Source: Microbotryum silenes-acaulis (lineage: Eukaryota; Basidiomycota; Microbotryomycetes; Microbotryales; Microbotryaceae). Taken from it: a stretch of DNA of 26,744 nt. The notes under the pieces were generated by a model. That model searched no databases. It was not told the DNA's origin and saw nothing but the letters and a program-made list of their open reading frames with translations. The stretch lies in NCBI GenBank assembly GCA_003665825.1, contig QPFY01000059.1, forward strand, positions 1 to 26,744, in the 5' to 3' direction. Position 1 is the stretch's first letter, and every line of letters starts with the position of its first letter. This document shows, piece by piece, positions 8,088 through 18,800 of the stretch. The position numbers and the translations under genes were made by a program.

Positions 8088-9668
8088 TCATTTGCCCTTA
8101 TACTCGGCGTCTGTGGTGGAGTCGGCCACACGGTTTTGCACTTTGGAGGACCAGGAGATGACAGATCCAGCCAGGTGGAAGCTGTACCCCATGGTTGACC
8201 GTGATGATGTGGTGCAGGTTCCCCAGTCTGCGTCAGAGTAACCGGTGAAGCCGGAGAACTTGCCTTGTTCAGAGCTGTAGTGCAGTCCCAGACGTGCGGT
8301 TCCACGTAAGTACCGGAAGACAGTCTTGATGGCCGTCCAGTGTTCAGGTGTGGGACTGGCAGAGAAGCGTGCAAGGTATCCAACGGCGTAGGAGATGTCT
8401 GGGCGAGTACCAGTGGCGGCGTAGAGGAGGCACCCAATGGCCTGCATGTAGCGTGTCTGAGCGATCTTTGACGGTTCCGCGAGCGAATGCTCAAGCTGGC
8501 GGTTTGGGGCCATGGGCGTGGAGGCGGGGCTGCTGTCAGACATGCCAAATCTGCGGAGGATGCTGGTGATGTACGCCTCCTGCGACAGGATGATGGACTT
8601 GTCGGCCTGTCGTTTGATCTGGATCCCCAAGATGTATTGGGCTGGGCCAAGTCGCTTGATGCCGTATTTTTGCTCCAGGCCGTTGAGGATGCGCTCGATC
8701 TCGTCCTCCGAAGGGCTGACCATCAGCAAGTCATCGACGTAGAGGGCGATGTAGTGGTAGTGGTCGCCGTCGCGTCGTACGTACACGCAGTGGTCCTTGG
8801 CTGTGGCGCGGTAGTTGAGGCTCTTCAGCGTCAAGTCAATGTGCTCATTCCAGACTCGGCCGGCCTGCTTGAGGCCATAGATCGATCGATGGAGTTTGAG
8901 GACTTTACCGGGCATGTCAACACCTTGTGGGACGCGCATGTAGAGGTCTTCCTTCAGCTCGCCGTGGAGGTATGCCTTGTCAACGTCGGCCTGATGGACA
9001 TGGAGGTTTTTGGCGGCGGCCAGTGCGATGAGAGCTCGGATTGAGGTGAACTTGGCGACAGGAGCAAACGTCTCATCGTAATCGATACCTGGGCGCTGGG
9101 AGAAGCCTTGTGCAACGAGCCGGCCCTTGTGCGAAGTGATCTTGCCAAGTTGATCGCGTTTGGTGCGGAAGATGAACCTGGATCCAAGGACTTTGGCACC
9201 GGGGGGCAGTGAGGAGGAGTCGACCGGGGTGAAGCATTTGTACTCGGTGGCAAGGGAGTGAAACTCATCGGCTGCTGCTTGCCTCCAGATCTCCTCTTTA
9301 CCTGACTTGACCGCCTGCGACCAATTTTGGGGGTCCTCGGTTGGCCCTTCAAGTTCGACGACCGATGAACCAGCAGTGGTGGCGGCGAAGGCAGCGGCGC
9401 GAGACGGGCATGACAAGAAGTCGATTGGGTCGGCCGAGTCGTCGGTCACGTCCGACGCAGGAGGTGATGGCGAGAACTGAGCCCTGGACATGTCGGACGG
9501 TGTGTCAAAGCCATCGTTGGACATGTCGATCGTTGTGTCGTCACTCGCGTTGGTCTCAAGCGCGGCAAATCGATTTTCGTGCACAACAGGTTGGAGGGAC
9601 GGAGGTGGTGCAGCGCGGGAGCCATGGGCAGTGTCAACAAAGGTCCAGTCGCCAGTGGTGGACGTCAT
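8088..9668 (-). pseudogene. Copia reverse transcriptase and partial RNase H, 3'-truncated (element A)
   Basis: Continues the Pol of element A one frame away from the integrase, starting at an ATG that overlaps the integrase stop. Residues 1-110 are an acidic and Ser/Pro-rich linker ending in DPIDFLS, also found in element B. The RVT_2-type reverse transcriptase follows with [38 protein letters not shown] and the catalytic YVDD at 310-313. RNase H begins with GYSDADWG and reaches the DAEY catalytic Glu, then the frame ends KGK and stop, cut at the poly-G junction. Compared with element B about 120 C-terminal residues are absent, including the third RNase H aspartate, so the enzyme would be incomplete. 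Minus-strand neighbours and poly-G show it is a remnant. Confidence 0.9.
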
Positions 9669-10469
9669 GGAGGTTTCGGTTGGTCGATCGGGGCATCTCG
9701 AGCGGGGAAGACTTTCTCATCGAATAGGACGTCGCGGCTCTGGAAGAACGAAGTTGTGGCCGAGTCGTACAGCGTCCAGGCCTTGGATTTGTTATCGATG
9801 CCAACGAAGATGAATGGTTTGGCCTTGGGGTCGAGTTTTGCCCGCTTGTGCTGAGGGGTGGTGTGCCAGGCGCGGCAGCCGAATACCCTCAGGTTTGCCG
9901 TGCTGGGAGGTTTGCCATACCAGACAGCGTCCGGGATCTTGTGGTCGATGGCGCTGTGCGGGCTGAGGTTCTTGGTGTCAACAACGTACCGGAGGGCCTC
10001 TCGCCAGAGTGTTGTGGGCAGTCCCGAGTGCTGGAGCAGGGCGATCGTCCCCTCGACGATCGTGCGGTTTGTCCTTTCGGCTCGGCCGTTCTGCTCCGGG
10101 GTGTACGGGATTGTGAGCTGCCTGGTAATGCCGTGGGGAGAGCAGTACTCAATGAAGGCTTTGGACGTGTATTCGCCGCCATTGTCCGTTCGTAACGTGC
10201 GGAGCTTGAGGCCCGTTGAGCGTTCGATCATGGTGTGCCAACGCTGGAAGGTGTCGAAGACTTGACTCTTGTTTCTCAGCGCGCTGACCCACGTCTTTCG
10301 GGAGAAATCATCGATGAAGGTGACAACATATCGTTCCCCGTCAGTGGCTGGTTCGGGCAGAGTGAGGACATCGGAGTGGACCAGTTCAAGTGGTTGCGAA
10401 GCGCGAGAGTCCGATGTTGGGAAAGGTGTCCTGGTTGCCTTTGCCGCTTTGCAGGTGTCGCAGGAGAAG
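9665..10469 (-). pseudogene. Copia integrase, 5'-truncated (element A)
   Basis: Retroviral-type integrase of a Ty1/copia Pol, which would join element cDNA to chromosomal DNA. The open frame formally begins at 10483, but its first residues (MDSS) are read from LTR1 of element B, so true element A sequence starts at 10469. In frame numbering, a C-x-x-C pair at residues 8-11 is the end of the pre-integrase zinc-binding region whose His pair has been lost. The catalytic triad is intact: Asp38 (in LVHSDV), Asp100 (in RTDNGGEY) and Glu136 (in NGRAER), spaced D-X35-E. The C-terminal part has the usual copia GCRAW and IFVGID-like motifs. It ends in a TGA that overlaps by ATGA the ATG of the next frame (RT), where an intact copia Pol would be continuous. 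Frameshift by one base is likely. Confidence 0.9.
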
Positions 10470-10824
10470 TGTGAGGAATCCACTCTCCGCTCGGGTCAGG
10501 ACTTAGGCGCGCGGAGCGAGCCGGGCGCATCGGCTCAGGACTTAGGCGCGCGGAGCGAGCCGGGCACATCGGCCCAGGACTTGGGCGCGCGGAGCGAGCC
10601 TGGGACTTAGGCGCGCGCAGCGAGCCTGGCACATTGGCTCAGCCCCGAGGCTCCCTGGCTGAGGACTTGGGGCGCGCGGCTCCCTTACTGTTAGCTTCCT
10701 ATTCATCACTCTTGGCTATAACTACATCGCTGACGTAGTAGAGTTGATCGAATAGGTATGTTGAAATGAGATTCATCACTCTTGGCTATAACTACATCGC
10801 TGACGTAGTAGAGTTGATCGAATA
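10470..10824 (+). repeat. LTR1, 5' LTR of element B (355 bp)
   Basis: Starts TGTGAGGAATCC, defined by the poly-G tract that precedes the same word at the other LTRs. The left part holds GC-rich tandem units of 39 bp beginning CAGGACTTAGG at 10497, 10536 and 10575, then a shortened unit to about 10639. The right part holds a 70-bp-period direct duplication beginning ATTCATCACTCTTGG at 10701 and 10771, each copy with GCTGACGTAG. The right end is put at CGAATA, next to the primer-binding site; the outer edge of LTR4 agrees with this to within about 2 bases. The end is not the usual CA. Confidence 0.85.
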
Positions 10825-10842
10825 GGTTATAAGCCCACGAGC
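10825..10842 (+). other. Primer-binding site of element B, candidate half tRNA-Ile(UAU) primer
   Basis: GGTTATAAGCCCACGAGC follows the LTR. Its complement, GCTCGTGGGCTTATAACC, reads as an anticodon arm: stem GTGGG, loop CTTATAA with U33 and anticodon TAT, then CC. Copia itself is known to use the 5' half of initiator tRNA-Met broken in the anticodon arm. Initiator tRNA-Met would give GGGCTCATAACC, one base different, so a drifted tRNA-Met site is the alternative. The same word occurs at 15726-15743 and, on the minus strand, at 25415-25432. Confidence 0.6.
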
Positions 10843-10916
10843 TACCAGCCCCGCCGCTTGCATTTTCCCTCGAGCCCAGCCACTCGAGCCGCCCCAGCCC
10901 ATCGCACCATCGCAGC

Positions 10917-13900
10917 ATGGACAGCTCCCCCGCCCCGCCCTCGCCTCCCAGGGACACCAGCTCCCCTGACCCTTCGATCAGCGTGCAAATCGCCACGCTA
11001 CAGGCACAGCTTGCCGCTCTACAGGCCTCACCGCCCCCTGCCGCCGCCGCCGCCGCCACCCCGCCCGTCACTGCCACGCAGGCAAACACCGCCACCGCAT
11101 CAAAAGTCGTGTTCCCCAAGCACGCTCGTCTTGACGGGCCTAAGTCGTTTACGAACTGGTTACGTCAACTCCGTCTCGCGCTTCCAAATCAAGTCCGTGG
11201 TTACGTTCTTGACGGTGTCATCCCCCCGACATGGACGGCTGACCAGCTTGCCGCCCGTGACGACGCCGCGCGGGAAATCATCGTTGGCTCGATCGACTCC
11301 GCCGACGTCTCAGCCACCCTCGACACCATCCCCAGCGACGACCTGTCGGCACCACGCATCTTCGCCGCACTCAAGGCTCGTTTCGCACCGGACGACGCCA
11401 CTCGCACCCTCGAGTTGTTCGCCCGCCTTTGGGATTTCAGGAAGATGCCTGCCTCCGTCGAGGCGTACGACACCTGGCTCCGCGAATACATGTCGATCGC
11501 GCAGGAAATCCGCGACGCCAAAACCTCGCTCAACGACGTGCTCGCCACTCACGTGCTCGCCATGGTCCCACCTTGCCTCGACAGCTTCCGCCTCACATTC
11601 ACGGACGAGCAGCGCAACCAACGCGACCTCCCGGAACTCACGACGCTGACGGATCGCATTCGCATCCAGCTTCGCTCGGCGGGACTCTCGTCATCACACT
11701 CGGCCATGCTCGCCACCGCCTCCCCTTGTCCCGCCTGCCGCGCCCCCGGCCACCGCCTGCGCGACTGCACCTCACGGGCGAAACACCCGCCCGCCGGCCC
11801 CTGCCGCCGCTGCCACAAGAAAGGGCACTGGGCCCTCGACTGCAAGCACCGGGGCGAACAAAAACACACCGGCGACGACAACCAGGACGACATGTCTCTC
11901 CCCGCCGCTCAACAGCCTAACGTCGGCTATTTCGCCTCCTGCCTGTTCGCTCGCCGGCAACTCCCGACTGATGCCTTTGTAGTCGACTCGGGCGCCACGG
12001 CACACATGGTCGCCGATCGTTCTCTATTCACGGCTTATCGCCAGACGGCGCACACCAAGATCGGCGGCATTGCCGGCGGTATCACGGCCATCGGCATGGG
12101 GGACGTAGCGTTCGTTGCCAAGACCGGACATCCGATCACGCTGCGTGGCGTTCTGCACACGCCGGGCCTCCACGTCAACCTCCTCTCCGTCTCTCGCCTC
12201 TGCGACACCGACCGCGTTCGACTCGCCTTCACCAGCGACGGCATCGACATCGCCAAGGACGGCCAGGCCATTGCTCACGGTACCAGGGTTAACGACGGTC
12301 TCTACCTTTTGGACGCGGACCACACCAAGTGTCAGCAGCTTGCCTTTCTCTCGCGTTCTGAGTCGACCGTGCCCCTGCTTACCCTTCACCGCTGCCTCGG
12401 CCATCTTGCCCCATCCTCTATACAGAAGATGATCGCCGCAGGTTTGCTGGACGGGTTTGGGGCCGGGTACAGTGACAAAGACGTAGAGGAGTTTGTTTGC
12501 AATGCTTGCCTTGGTTCCAAAGGCCACCGTCTTCCTTTTCCCGACTCTGAGTCGCATTCCCCCGAAAGACTCGGCCTCGTGCACAGCGATGTCCTTTCGT
12601 TCCCCACTCCGTCCTTGACCGGGAAGCGCTACCTTGTCACATTTCTTGACGACCACTCTCGCAAACTCTGGGCATACGCGATCGATCACAAAAGCGACGT
12701 CTTCCCGACCTTCCAGACTTGGCTCGCCGAAGTGGAGTTAGAGACGAACGAGCGTTTAAAAACCCTTCGCACCGACAACGGCGGGGAGTACCAATCGAAC
12801 GCATTCACGGAGTTCTGCAAGTCCAGGGGTATTCGTCGTCAATATTCTATCCCCTACACACCTCAGCAAAACGGTCGTGCCGAACGTGTCAATCTCTCCA
12901 TCGTCGAGGGCGTCCTTGCCCTCCTTGCTGACTCCCATCTGCCGGCCACCTTTTGGGATGAAGCGGCTGCATACTTCGTTTATTGCAAAAACAGGTGCTC
13001 ACACTCAGCTTTGGCCAAACAGACTCCAGAATCCGTTTGGAACGGCCAACGCACCACCGCCACCGCCCTCCACCCGTTCGGCTGCGCGGCCTGGCTCACG
13101 GTCGCGCCGAACCTTCGCAGCAAGCTCGACCCCAAGGCCGCGCGCGTGATCTTCACCGGTTACGACCTCGCCTCCAAGGCTTTCCGTTTCTTCGACCATT
13201 CTACCAACAAGGTTGTGATTGGCCGAAATGCCACCTTCCTCGACGACGACTTCCCCGGTCTACCAATCAACACGCCCGTCGATGCGGACGACACCGAACG
13301 CCAGTTCGTCATTCCCGCCGACACGCCCGCCCCAGCCGTCAAGACGAGGACCCCACTAGTAAGGTCGGCGCACATGGACGTCTCATCCTCTCTTGATGAT
13401 TCTGCCATGAGCGCCGTTGACGTGGCCCCAGGGTACACTGGCGGATCCTTACTTAATTCTACAGATACCAGCCCCTCGCCGTCCCCGTCGCTTGCCCCGC
13501 TTTCGTCGCCCGCCACATCCTCGGCCGGGGGACCGTCCCTCGATGACTCGGACGACCCGCTTGACCTCCTCAACTCCAACACCGCGGTTCGCCTCAACCT
13601 GATGGACGTACATCAATCCGACGACGACACCCTGGTGACGCCCGCACCCGCCATGGCCCCCGCTGAACAGCCCTCCGATGACGACTCCCCTGATGAGATC
13701 GATTTCCTCTCTCGCCACCACCGCGCCTTCATCGCCGCAGAAGACGACAACCCCGCCCTCGAAGCCATCGAGCCCATCAAATCGATCACTAGCGACCCTC
13801 AGACCTGGCGTGAAGCAATGTCCAGCGACGAGCACGACATCTGGGCTCAGGCTGCCGCCGCCGAGTTCACCGCCATGCGCGACGACTTCAAGGTGTTCAC

Positions 13901-15401
13901 CATCGAGCCTCGATCCTCCGTACCGCCGGGCGCCACTATCGTCACCTCCAAATTCGTCTGGAAGACCAAGCGCGATGCACGCGGTGACGTCACAGGGCGG
14001 AAGGCACGCCTTGTAGCGCAAGGTAACCGCCAACGCGACGGCATCGATTTCTCGGAGACTTTCGCACCCGTTGCCCGTTTCTCCTCCATTCGCTGCCTCC
14101 TTGCCCTCGCCGCTGCCAACGGTTACCACGTTCATCAGGCCGACATCGACAAGGCTTACCTCCACGGCGAGCTCGATCACGATATCTGGATGACAACGCC
14201 ACGAGGTTTCGACTTCCCGAGCGATAAGGTTCTCCGCCTGCGGCGCTCAATCTACGGTCTCAAGCAGGCCGGTCGCATCTGGAATCGCCACATTGACACA
14301 TCACTCAGGAGTCTCGGGTACAAGGCAACGGGCACTGATCACTGCATTTACTCTCACATTGATGATCAGCAACGGCCCCATTATATCGCCTTGTATGTCG
14401 ACGATCTCCTCATTGTCAGCCCCGCCCTCGATGAGATCGAACGCGTCATCTCCGGCCTTGAACAGCGATACGGCGTCAAAAGGCTCGGCCCCGCGGAATA
14501 CATCCTCGGCATCCAAATCCGCCGCCTGGACGACGGCTCCATTGCCCTATCCCAGGAACGCTACATCATGGACGTGCTCGCCCGGTTTCACTTCGACACC
14601 ACGACACGCGGCGCTACAGTGCCAATGACGCCCGGCCTCTCGCTCACAGCAGTTCCGGGTCAGGGAACGGAGCGCATTCGATCGTGGTACCTCCAAGCCA
14701 TCGGCTCCCTCCTGTACATTTCCCTTGGCACTCGACCCGACATTGCCTTCGCCGTCTCGTACTTGTCCCGGTTCGCCAACAACCCTGGCCGTCGTCATTG
14801 GATTGCCGTCAAACACGTCCTTCGCTACCTTCGTGCCACGTACCGCGATGAGCTACTCTACGCCCGCGGTCCAGCCAAAGTTACGGGTGTGGTCGGTTAT
14901 TCCGATGCGAACTGGGGTGCCTGCGTCGACACGTCCATCTCCACAATGGGCTTCGTTTTTTACTTGGCTGGCTCTGCCGTCTCTTGGTCATCGAAACGTC
15001 AGACTCGGGTGGCGGATTCCACCACTGATGCCGAATACCTCGCCTTGTCGCACGCTGGTAAGGAAGCAATTTACCTTACGCAACTCCTCTCCGAGCTCCA
15101 CGTTCGCCCGATCGATGCAGCTCACATCTTCACCGACAACGAGGCCGCGGCCGCCGTCGCTCACGACCCCGTTCGCACCTCCGGCACTCGACACATACGC
15201 CTCCGCGAGCATTTTGTCCGCGACATGGTCAACCGAGGCGATATCTCCCTCTCACACGTTGGCACAGCGGACATGGTTGCGGACCTATTCACCAAAGCGC
15301 TGGGTCCCAAGATTTTTGGTATACATTGCTATGCTCTAGGCCTCCGGACGCGGCACCCACGGCTCAAGTCTACCTCGCGTTCGCGTGGGGGGGGGGTGTG
15401 A
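10917..15401 (+). CDS. Gag-Pol polyprotein of copia element B
   Basis: An intact 1494-residue single-frame polyprotein for capsid formation, cDNA synthesis and integration. The start is the first ATG after the primer site, about 90 bp downstream. A Pro/Ala-rich N-terminus leads into a copia Gag-like region (about 60-240). Two CCHC zinc knuckles follow at 271-284 ([14 protein letters not shown]) and 296-309 ([14 protein letters not shown]). The protease has DSGA with Asp357. Pre-integrase zinc ligands are His491, His496, Cys528 and Cys531. Integrase shows Asp558, Asp620 and Glu656 (D-X35-E). A Ser/Pro/Asp-rich linker covers about 800-930. Reverse transcriptase includes [25 protein letters not shown] and YVDD at 1160-1163. 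RNase H has Asp1330, Glu1373 and Asp1407. No stop or frameshift separates gag from pol, so the Gag:Pol ratio must be set some other way. The TGA stop overlaps the 3' LTR. Confidence 0.95.
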   Translation: MDSSPAPPSPPRDTSSPDPSISVQIATLQAQLAALQASPPPAAAAAATPPVTATQANTATASKVVFPKHARLDGPKSFTNWLRQLRLALPNQVRGYVLDGVIPPTWTADQLAARDDAAREIIVGSIDSADVSATLDTIPSDDLSAPRIFAALKARFAPDDATRTLELFARLWDFRKMPASVEAYDTWLREYMSIAQEIRDAKTSLNDVLATHVLAMVPPCLDSFRLTFTDEQRNQRDLPELTTLTDRIRIQLRSAGLSSSHSAMLATASPCPACRAPGHRLRDCTSRAKHPPAGPCRRCHKKGHWALDCKHRGEQKHTGDDNQDDMSLPAAQQPNVGYFASCLFARRQLPTDAFVVDSGATAHMVADRSLFTAYRQTAHTKIGGIAGGITAIGMGDVAFVAKTGHPITLRGVLHTPGLHVNLLSVSRLCDTDRVRLAFTSDGIDIAKDGQAIAHGTRVNDGLYLLDADHTKCQQLAFLSRSESTVPLLTLHRCLGHLAPSSIQKMIAAGLLDGFGAGYSDKDVEEFVCNACLGSKGHRLPFPDSESHSPERLGLVHSDVLSFPTPSLTGKRYLVTFLDDHSRKLWAYAIDHKSDVFPTFQTWLAEVELETNERLKTLRTDNGGEYQSNAFTEFCKSRGIRRQYSIPYTPQQNGRAERVNLSIVEGVLALLADSHLPATFWDEAAAYFVYCKNRCSHSALAKQTPESVWNGQRTTATALHPFGCAAWLTVAPNLRSKLDPKAARVIFTGYDLASKAFRFFDHSTNKVVIGRNATFLDDDFPGLPINTPVDADDTERQFVIPADTPAPAVKTRTPLVRSAHMDVSSSLDDSAMSAVDVAPGYTGGSLLNSTDTSPSPSPSLAPLSSPATSSAGGPSLDDSDDPLDLLNSNTAVRLNLMDVHQSDDDTLVTPAPAMAPAEQPSDDDSPDEIDFLSRHHRAFIAAEDDNPALEAIEPIKSITSDPQTWREAMSSDEHDIWAQAAAAEFTAMRDDFKVFTIEPRSSVPPGATIVTSKFVWKTKRDARGDVTGRKARLVAQGNRQRDGIDFSETFAPVARFSSIRCLLALAAANGYHVHQADIDKAYLHGELDHDIWMTTPRGFDFPSDKVLRLRRSIYGLKQAGRIWNRHIDTSLRSLGYKATGTDHCIYSHIDDQQRPHYIALYVDDLLIVSPALDEIERVISGLEQRYGVKRLGPAEYILGIQIRRLDDGSIALSQERYIMDVLARFHFDTTTRGATVPMTPGLSLTAVPGQGTERIRSWYLQAIGSLLYISLGTRPDIAFAVSYLSRFANNPGRRHWIAVKHVLRYLRATYRDELLYARGPAKVTGVVGYSDANWGACVDTSISTMGFVFYLAGSAVSWSSKRQTRVADSTTDAEYLALSHAGKEAIYLTQLLSELHVRPIDAAHIFTDNEAAAAVAHDPVRTSGTRHIRLREHFVRDMVNRGDISLSHVGTADMVADLFTKALGPKIFGIHCYALGLRTRHPRLKSTSRSRGGGV
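15387..15396 (+). other. Polypurine tract of element B (10 G)
   Basis: Ten G directly before the 3' LTR start TGTGAGG, where plus-strand cDNA priming is expected. The same tract is 8 G in element C and 9 in elements D and E. It is translated as Gly-Gly-Gly at the C-terminus of Gag-Pol. Confidence 0.8.
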
Positions 15402-15725
15402 GGAATCCACTCTCCGCTCGGGTCAGGACTTAGGCGCGCGGAGCGAGCCGGGCGCATCGGCTCAGGACTTAGGCGCGCGGAGCGAGCCGGGCACATCGGC
15501 CCAGGACTTGGGCGCGCGCAGCGAGCCTGGCACATTGGCTCAGCCCCGAGGCTCCCTGGCTGAGGACTTGGGGCGCGCGGCTCCCTTACTGTTAGCTTCC
15601 TATTCATCACTCTTGGCTATAACTACATCGCTGACGTAGTAGAGTTGATCGAATAGGTATGTTGAAATGAGATTCATCACTCTTGGCTATAACTACATCG
15701 CTGACGTAGTAGAGTTGATCGAATA
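15397..15725 (+). repeat. LTR2, shared by elements B (3') and C (5') (329 bp)
   Basis: Same sequence as LTR1 except that one copy of GC-rich repeat material (26 bp) is missing from the left part. This is what slippage or unequal exchange between its 39-bp units would produce. Its 70-bp-period duplication starts at 15602 and 15672. It follows the poly-G tract of B and precedes the primer site of C, so one LTR serves two elements. Confidence 0.9.
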
Positions 15726-15743
15726 GGTTATAAGCCCACGAGC
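15726..15743 (+). other. Primer-binding site of element C
   Basis: Identical to the site of element B: GGTTATAAGCCCACGAGC, complementary to a tRNA anticodon arm with a CTTATAA loop. Confidence 0.6.
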
Positions 15744-15817
15744 TACCAGCCCCGCCGCTTGCATTTTCCCTCGAGCCCAGCCACTCGAGCCGCCCCAGCC
15801 CATCGCACCATCGCAGC

Positions 15818-18800
15818 ATGGACAGCTCCCCCGCCCCGCCCTCGCCTCCCAGGGACACCAGCTCCCCTGACCCTTCGATCAGCGTGCAAATCGCCACGCT
15901 ACAGGCACAGCTTGCCGCTCTACAGGCCTCACCGCCCCCTGCCGCCGCCGCCGCCGCCACCCCGCCCGTCACTGCCACGCAGGCAAACACCGCCACCGCA
16001 TCAAAAGTCGTGTTCCCCAAGCACGCTCGTCTTGACGGGCCTAAGTCGTTTACGAACTGGTTACGTCAACTCCGTCTCGCGCTTCCAAATCAAGTCCGTG
16101 GTTACGTTCTTGACGGTGTCATCCCCCCGACATGGACGGCTGACCAGCTTGCCGCCCGTGACGACGCCGCGCGGGAAATCATCGTTGGCTCGATCGACTC
16201 CGCCGACGTCTCAGCCACCCTCGACACCATCCCCAGCGACGACCTGTCGGCACCACGCATCTTCGCCGCACTCAAGGCTCGTTTCGCACCGGACGACGCC
16301 ACTCGCACCCTCGAGTTGTTCGCCCGCCTTTGGGATTTCAGGAAGATGCCTGCCTCCGTCGAGGCGTACGACACCTGGCTCCGCGAATACATGTCGATCG
16401 CGCAGGAAATCCGCGACGCCAAAACCTCGCTCAACGACGTGCTCGCCACTCACGTGCTCGCCATGGTCCCACCTTGCCTCGACAGCTTCCGCCTCACATT
16501 CACGGACGAGCAGCGCAACCAACGCGACCTCCCGGAACTCACGACGCTGACGGATCGCATTCGCATCCAGCTTCGCTCGGCGGGACTCTCGTCATCACAC
16601 TCGGCCATGCTCGCCACCGCCTCCCCTTGTCCCGCCTGCCGCGCCCCCGGCCACCGCCTGCGCGACTGCACCTCACGGGCGAAACACCCGCCCGCCGGCC
16701 CCTGCCGCCGCTGCCACAAGAAAGGGCACTGGGCCCTCGACTGCAAGCACCGGGGCGAACAAAAACACACCGGCGACGACAACCAGGACGACATGTCTCT
16801 CCCCGCCGCTCAACAGCCTAACGTCGGCTATTTCGCCTCCTGCCTGTTCGCTCGCCGGCAACTCCCGACTGATGCCTTTGTAGTCGACTCGGGCGCCACG
16901 GCACACATGGTCGCCGATCGTTCTCTATTCACGGCTTATCGCCAGACGGCGCACACCAAGATCGGCGGCATTGCCGGCGGTATCACGGCCATCGGCATGG
17001 GGGACGTAGCGTTCGTTGCCAAGACCGGACATCCGATCACGCTGCGTGGCGTTCTGCACACGCCGGGCCTCCACGTCAACCTCCTCTCCGTCTCTCGCCT
17101 CTGCGACACCGACCGCGTTCGACTCGCCTTCACCAGCGACGGCATCGACATCGCCAAGGACGGCCAGGCCATTGCTCACGGTACCAGGGTTAACGACGGT
17201 CTCTACCTTTTGGACGCGGACCACACCAAGTGTCAGCAGCTTGCCTTTCTCTCGCGTTCTGAGTCGACCGTGCCCCTGCTTACCCTTCACCGCTGCCTCG
17301 GCCATCTTGCCCCATCCTCTATACAGAAGATGATCGCCGCAGGTTTGCTGGACGGGTTTGGGGCCGGGTACAGTGACAAAGACGTAGAGGAGTTTGTTTG
17401 CAATGCTTGCCTTGGTTCCAAAGGCCACCGTCTTCCTTTTCCCGACTCTGAGTCGCATTCCCCCGAAAGACTCGGCCTCGTGCACAGCGATGTCCTTTCG
17501 TTCCCCACTCCGTCCTTGACCGGGAAGCGCTACCTTGTCACATTTCTTGACGACCACTCTCGCAAACTCTGGGCATACGCGATCGATCACAAAAGCGACG
17601 TCTTCCCGACCTTCCAGACTTGGCTCGCCGAAGTGGAGTTAGAGACGAACGAGCGTTTAAAAACCCTTCGCACCGACAACGGCGGGGAGTACCAATCGAA
17701 CGCATTCACGGAGTTCTGCAAGTCCAGGGGTATTCGTCGTCAATATTCTATCCCCTACACACCTCAGCAAAACGGTCGTGCCGAACGTGTCAATCTCTCC
17801 ATCGTCGAGGGCGTCCTTGCCCTCCTTGCTGACTCCCATCTGCCGGCCACCTTTTGGGATGAAGCGGCTGCATACTTCGTTTATTGCAAAAACAGGTGCT
17901 CACACTCAGCTTTGGCCAAACAGACTCCAGAATCCGTTTGGAACGGCCAACGCACCACCGCCACCGCCCTCCACCCGTTCGGCTGCGCGGCCTGGCTCAC
18001 GGTCGCGCCGAACCTTCGCAGCAAGCTCGACCCCAAGGCCGCGCGCGTGATCTTCACCGGTTACGACCTCGCCTCCAAGGCTTTCCGTTTCTTCGACCAT
18101 TCTACCAACAAGGTTGTGATTGGCCGAAATGCCACCTTCCTCGACGACGACTTCCCCGGTCTACCAATCAACACGCCCGTCGATGCGGACGACACCGAAC
18201 GCCAGTTCGTCATTCCCGCCGACACGCCCGCCCCAGCCGTCAAGACGAGGACCCCACTAGTAAGGTCGGCGCACATGGACGTCTCATCCTCTCTTGATGA
18301 TTCTGCCATGAGCGCCGTTGACGTGGCCCCAGGGTACACTGGCGGATCCTTACTTAATTCTACAGATACCAGCCCCTCGCCGTCCCCGTCGCTTGCCCCG
18401 CTTTCGTCGCCCGCCACATCCTCGGCCGGGGACCGTCCCTCGATGACTCGGACGACCCGCTTGACCTCCTCAACTCCAACACCGCGGTTCGCCTCAACCT
18501 GATGGACGTACATCAATCCGACGACGACACCCTGGTGACGCCCGCACCCGCCATGGCCCCCGCTGAACAGCCCTCCGATGACGACTCCCCTGATGAGATC
18601 GATTTCCTCTCTCGCCACCACCGCGCCTTCATCGCCGCAGAAGACGACAACCCGCCCTCGAAGCCATCGAGCCCATCAAATCGATCACTAGCGACCCTCA
18701 GACCTGGCGTGAAGCAATGTCCAGCGACGAGCACGACATCTGGGCTCAGGCTGCCGCCGCCGAGTTCACCGCCATGCGCGACGACTTCAAGGTGTTCACC

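Larger units (their letters stand above)
8088..10469 (-). mobile_element. Copia retrotransposon fragment, element A, truncated at both ends
   Basis: A minus-strand Ty1/copia pol fragment covering the end of the pre-integrase zinc region, integrase, reverse transcriptase and part of RNase H. Gag, protease and both LTRs are missing. At the right it stops exactly where LTR1 of element B starts (10470), inside the Cys-x-x-Cys of the pre-integrase domain. At the left it stops just after the RNase H Asp-Ala-Glu-Tyr motif, at the 15-G run. Its proteins align along their length with those of element B but differ at many residues, so it belongs to another copia family. Confidence 0.9.
10470..15725 (+). 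mobile_element. Complete copia LTR retrotransposon, element B
   Basis: Order is LTR1 (10470-10824), primer-binding site, gag-pol (10917-15401), poly-G tract (15387-15396) and LTR2 (15397-15725). Integrase lies before reverse transcriptase, the copia order. The LTRs agree throughout except for a 26-bp repeat-unit difference, which suggests a very recent insertion. LTR2 also serves as the 5' LTR of element C, giving an LTR-internal-LTR-internal-LTR tandem. LTR1 starts inside the pol of element A. A host target duplication cannot be tested because the far end of the nested array is not a free end in this window. Confidence 0.95.
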
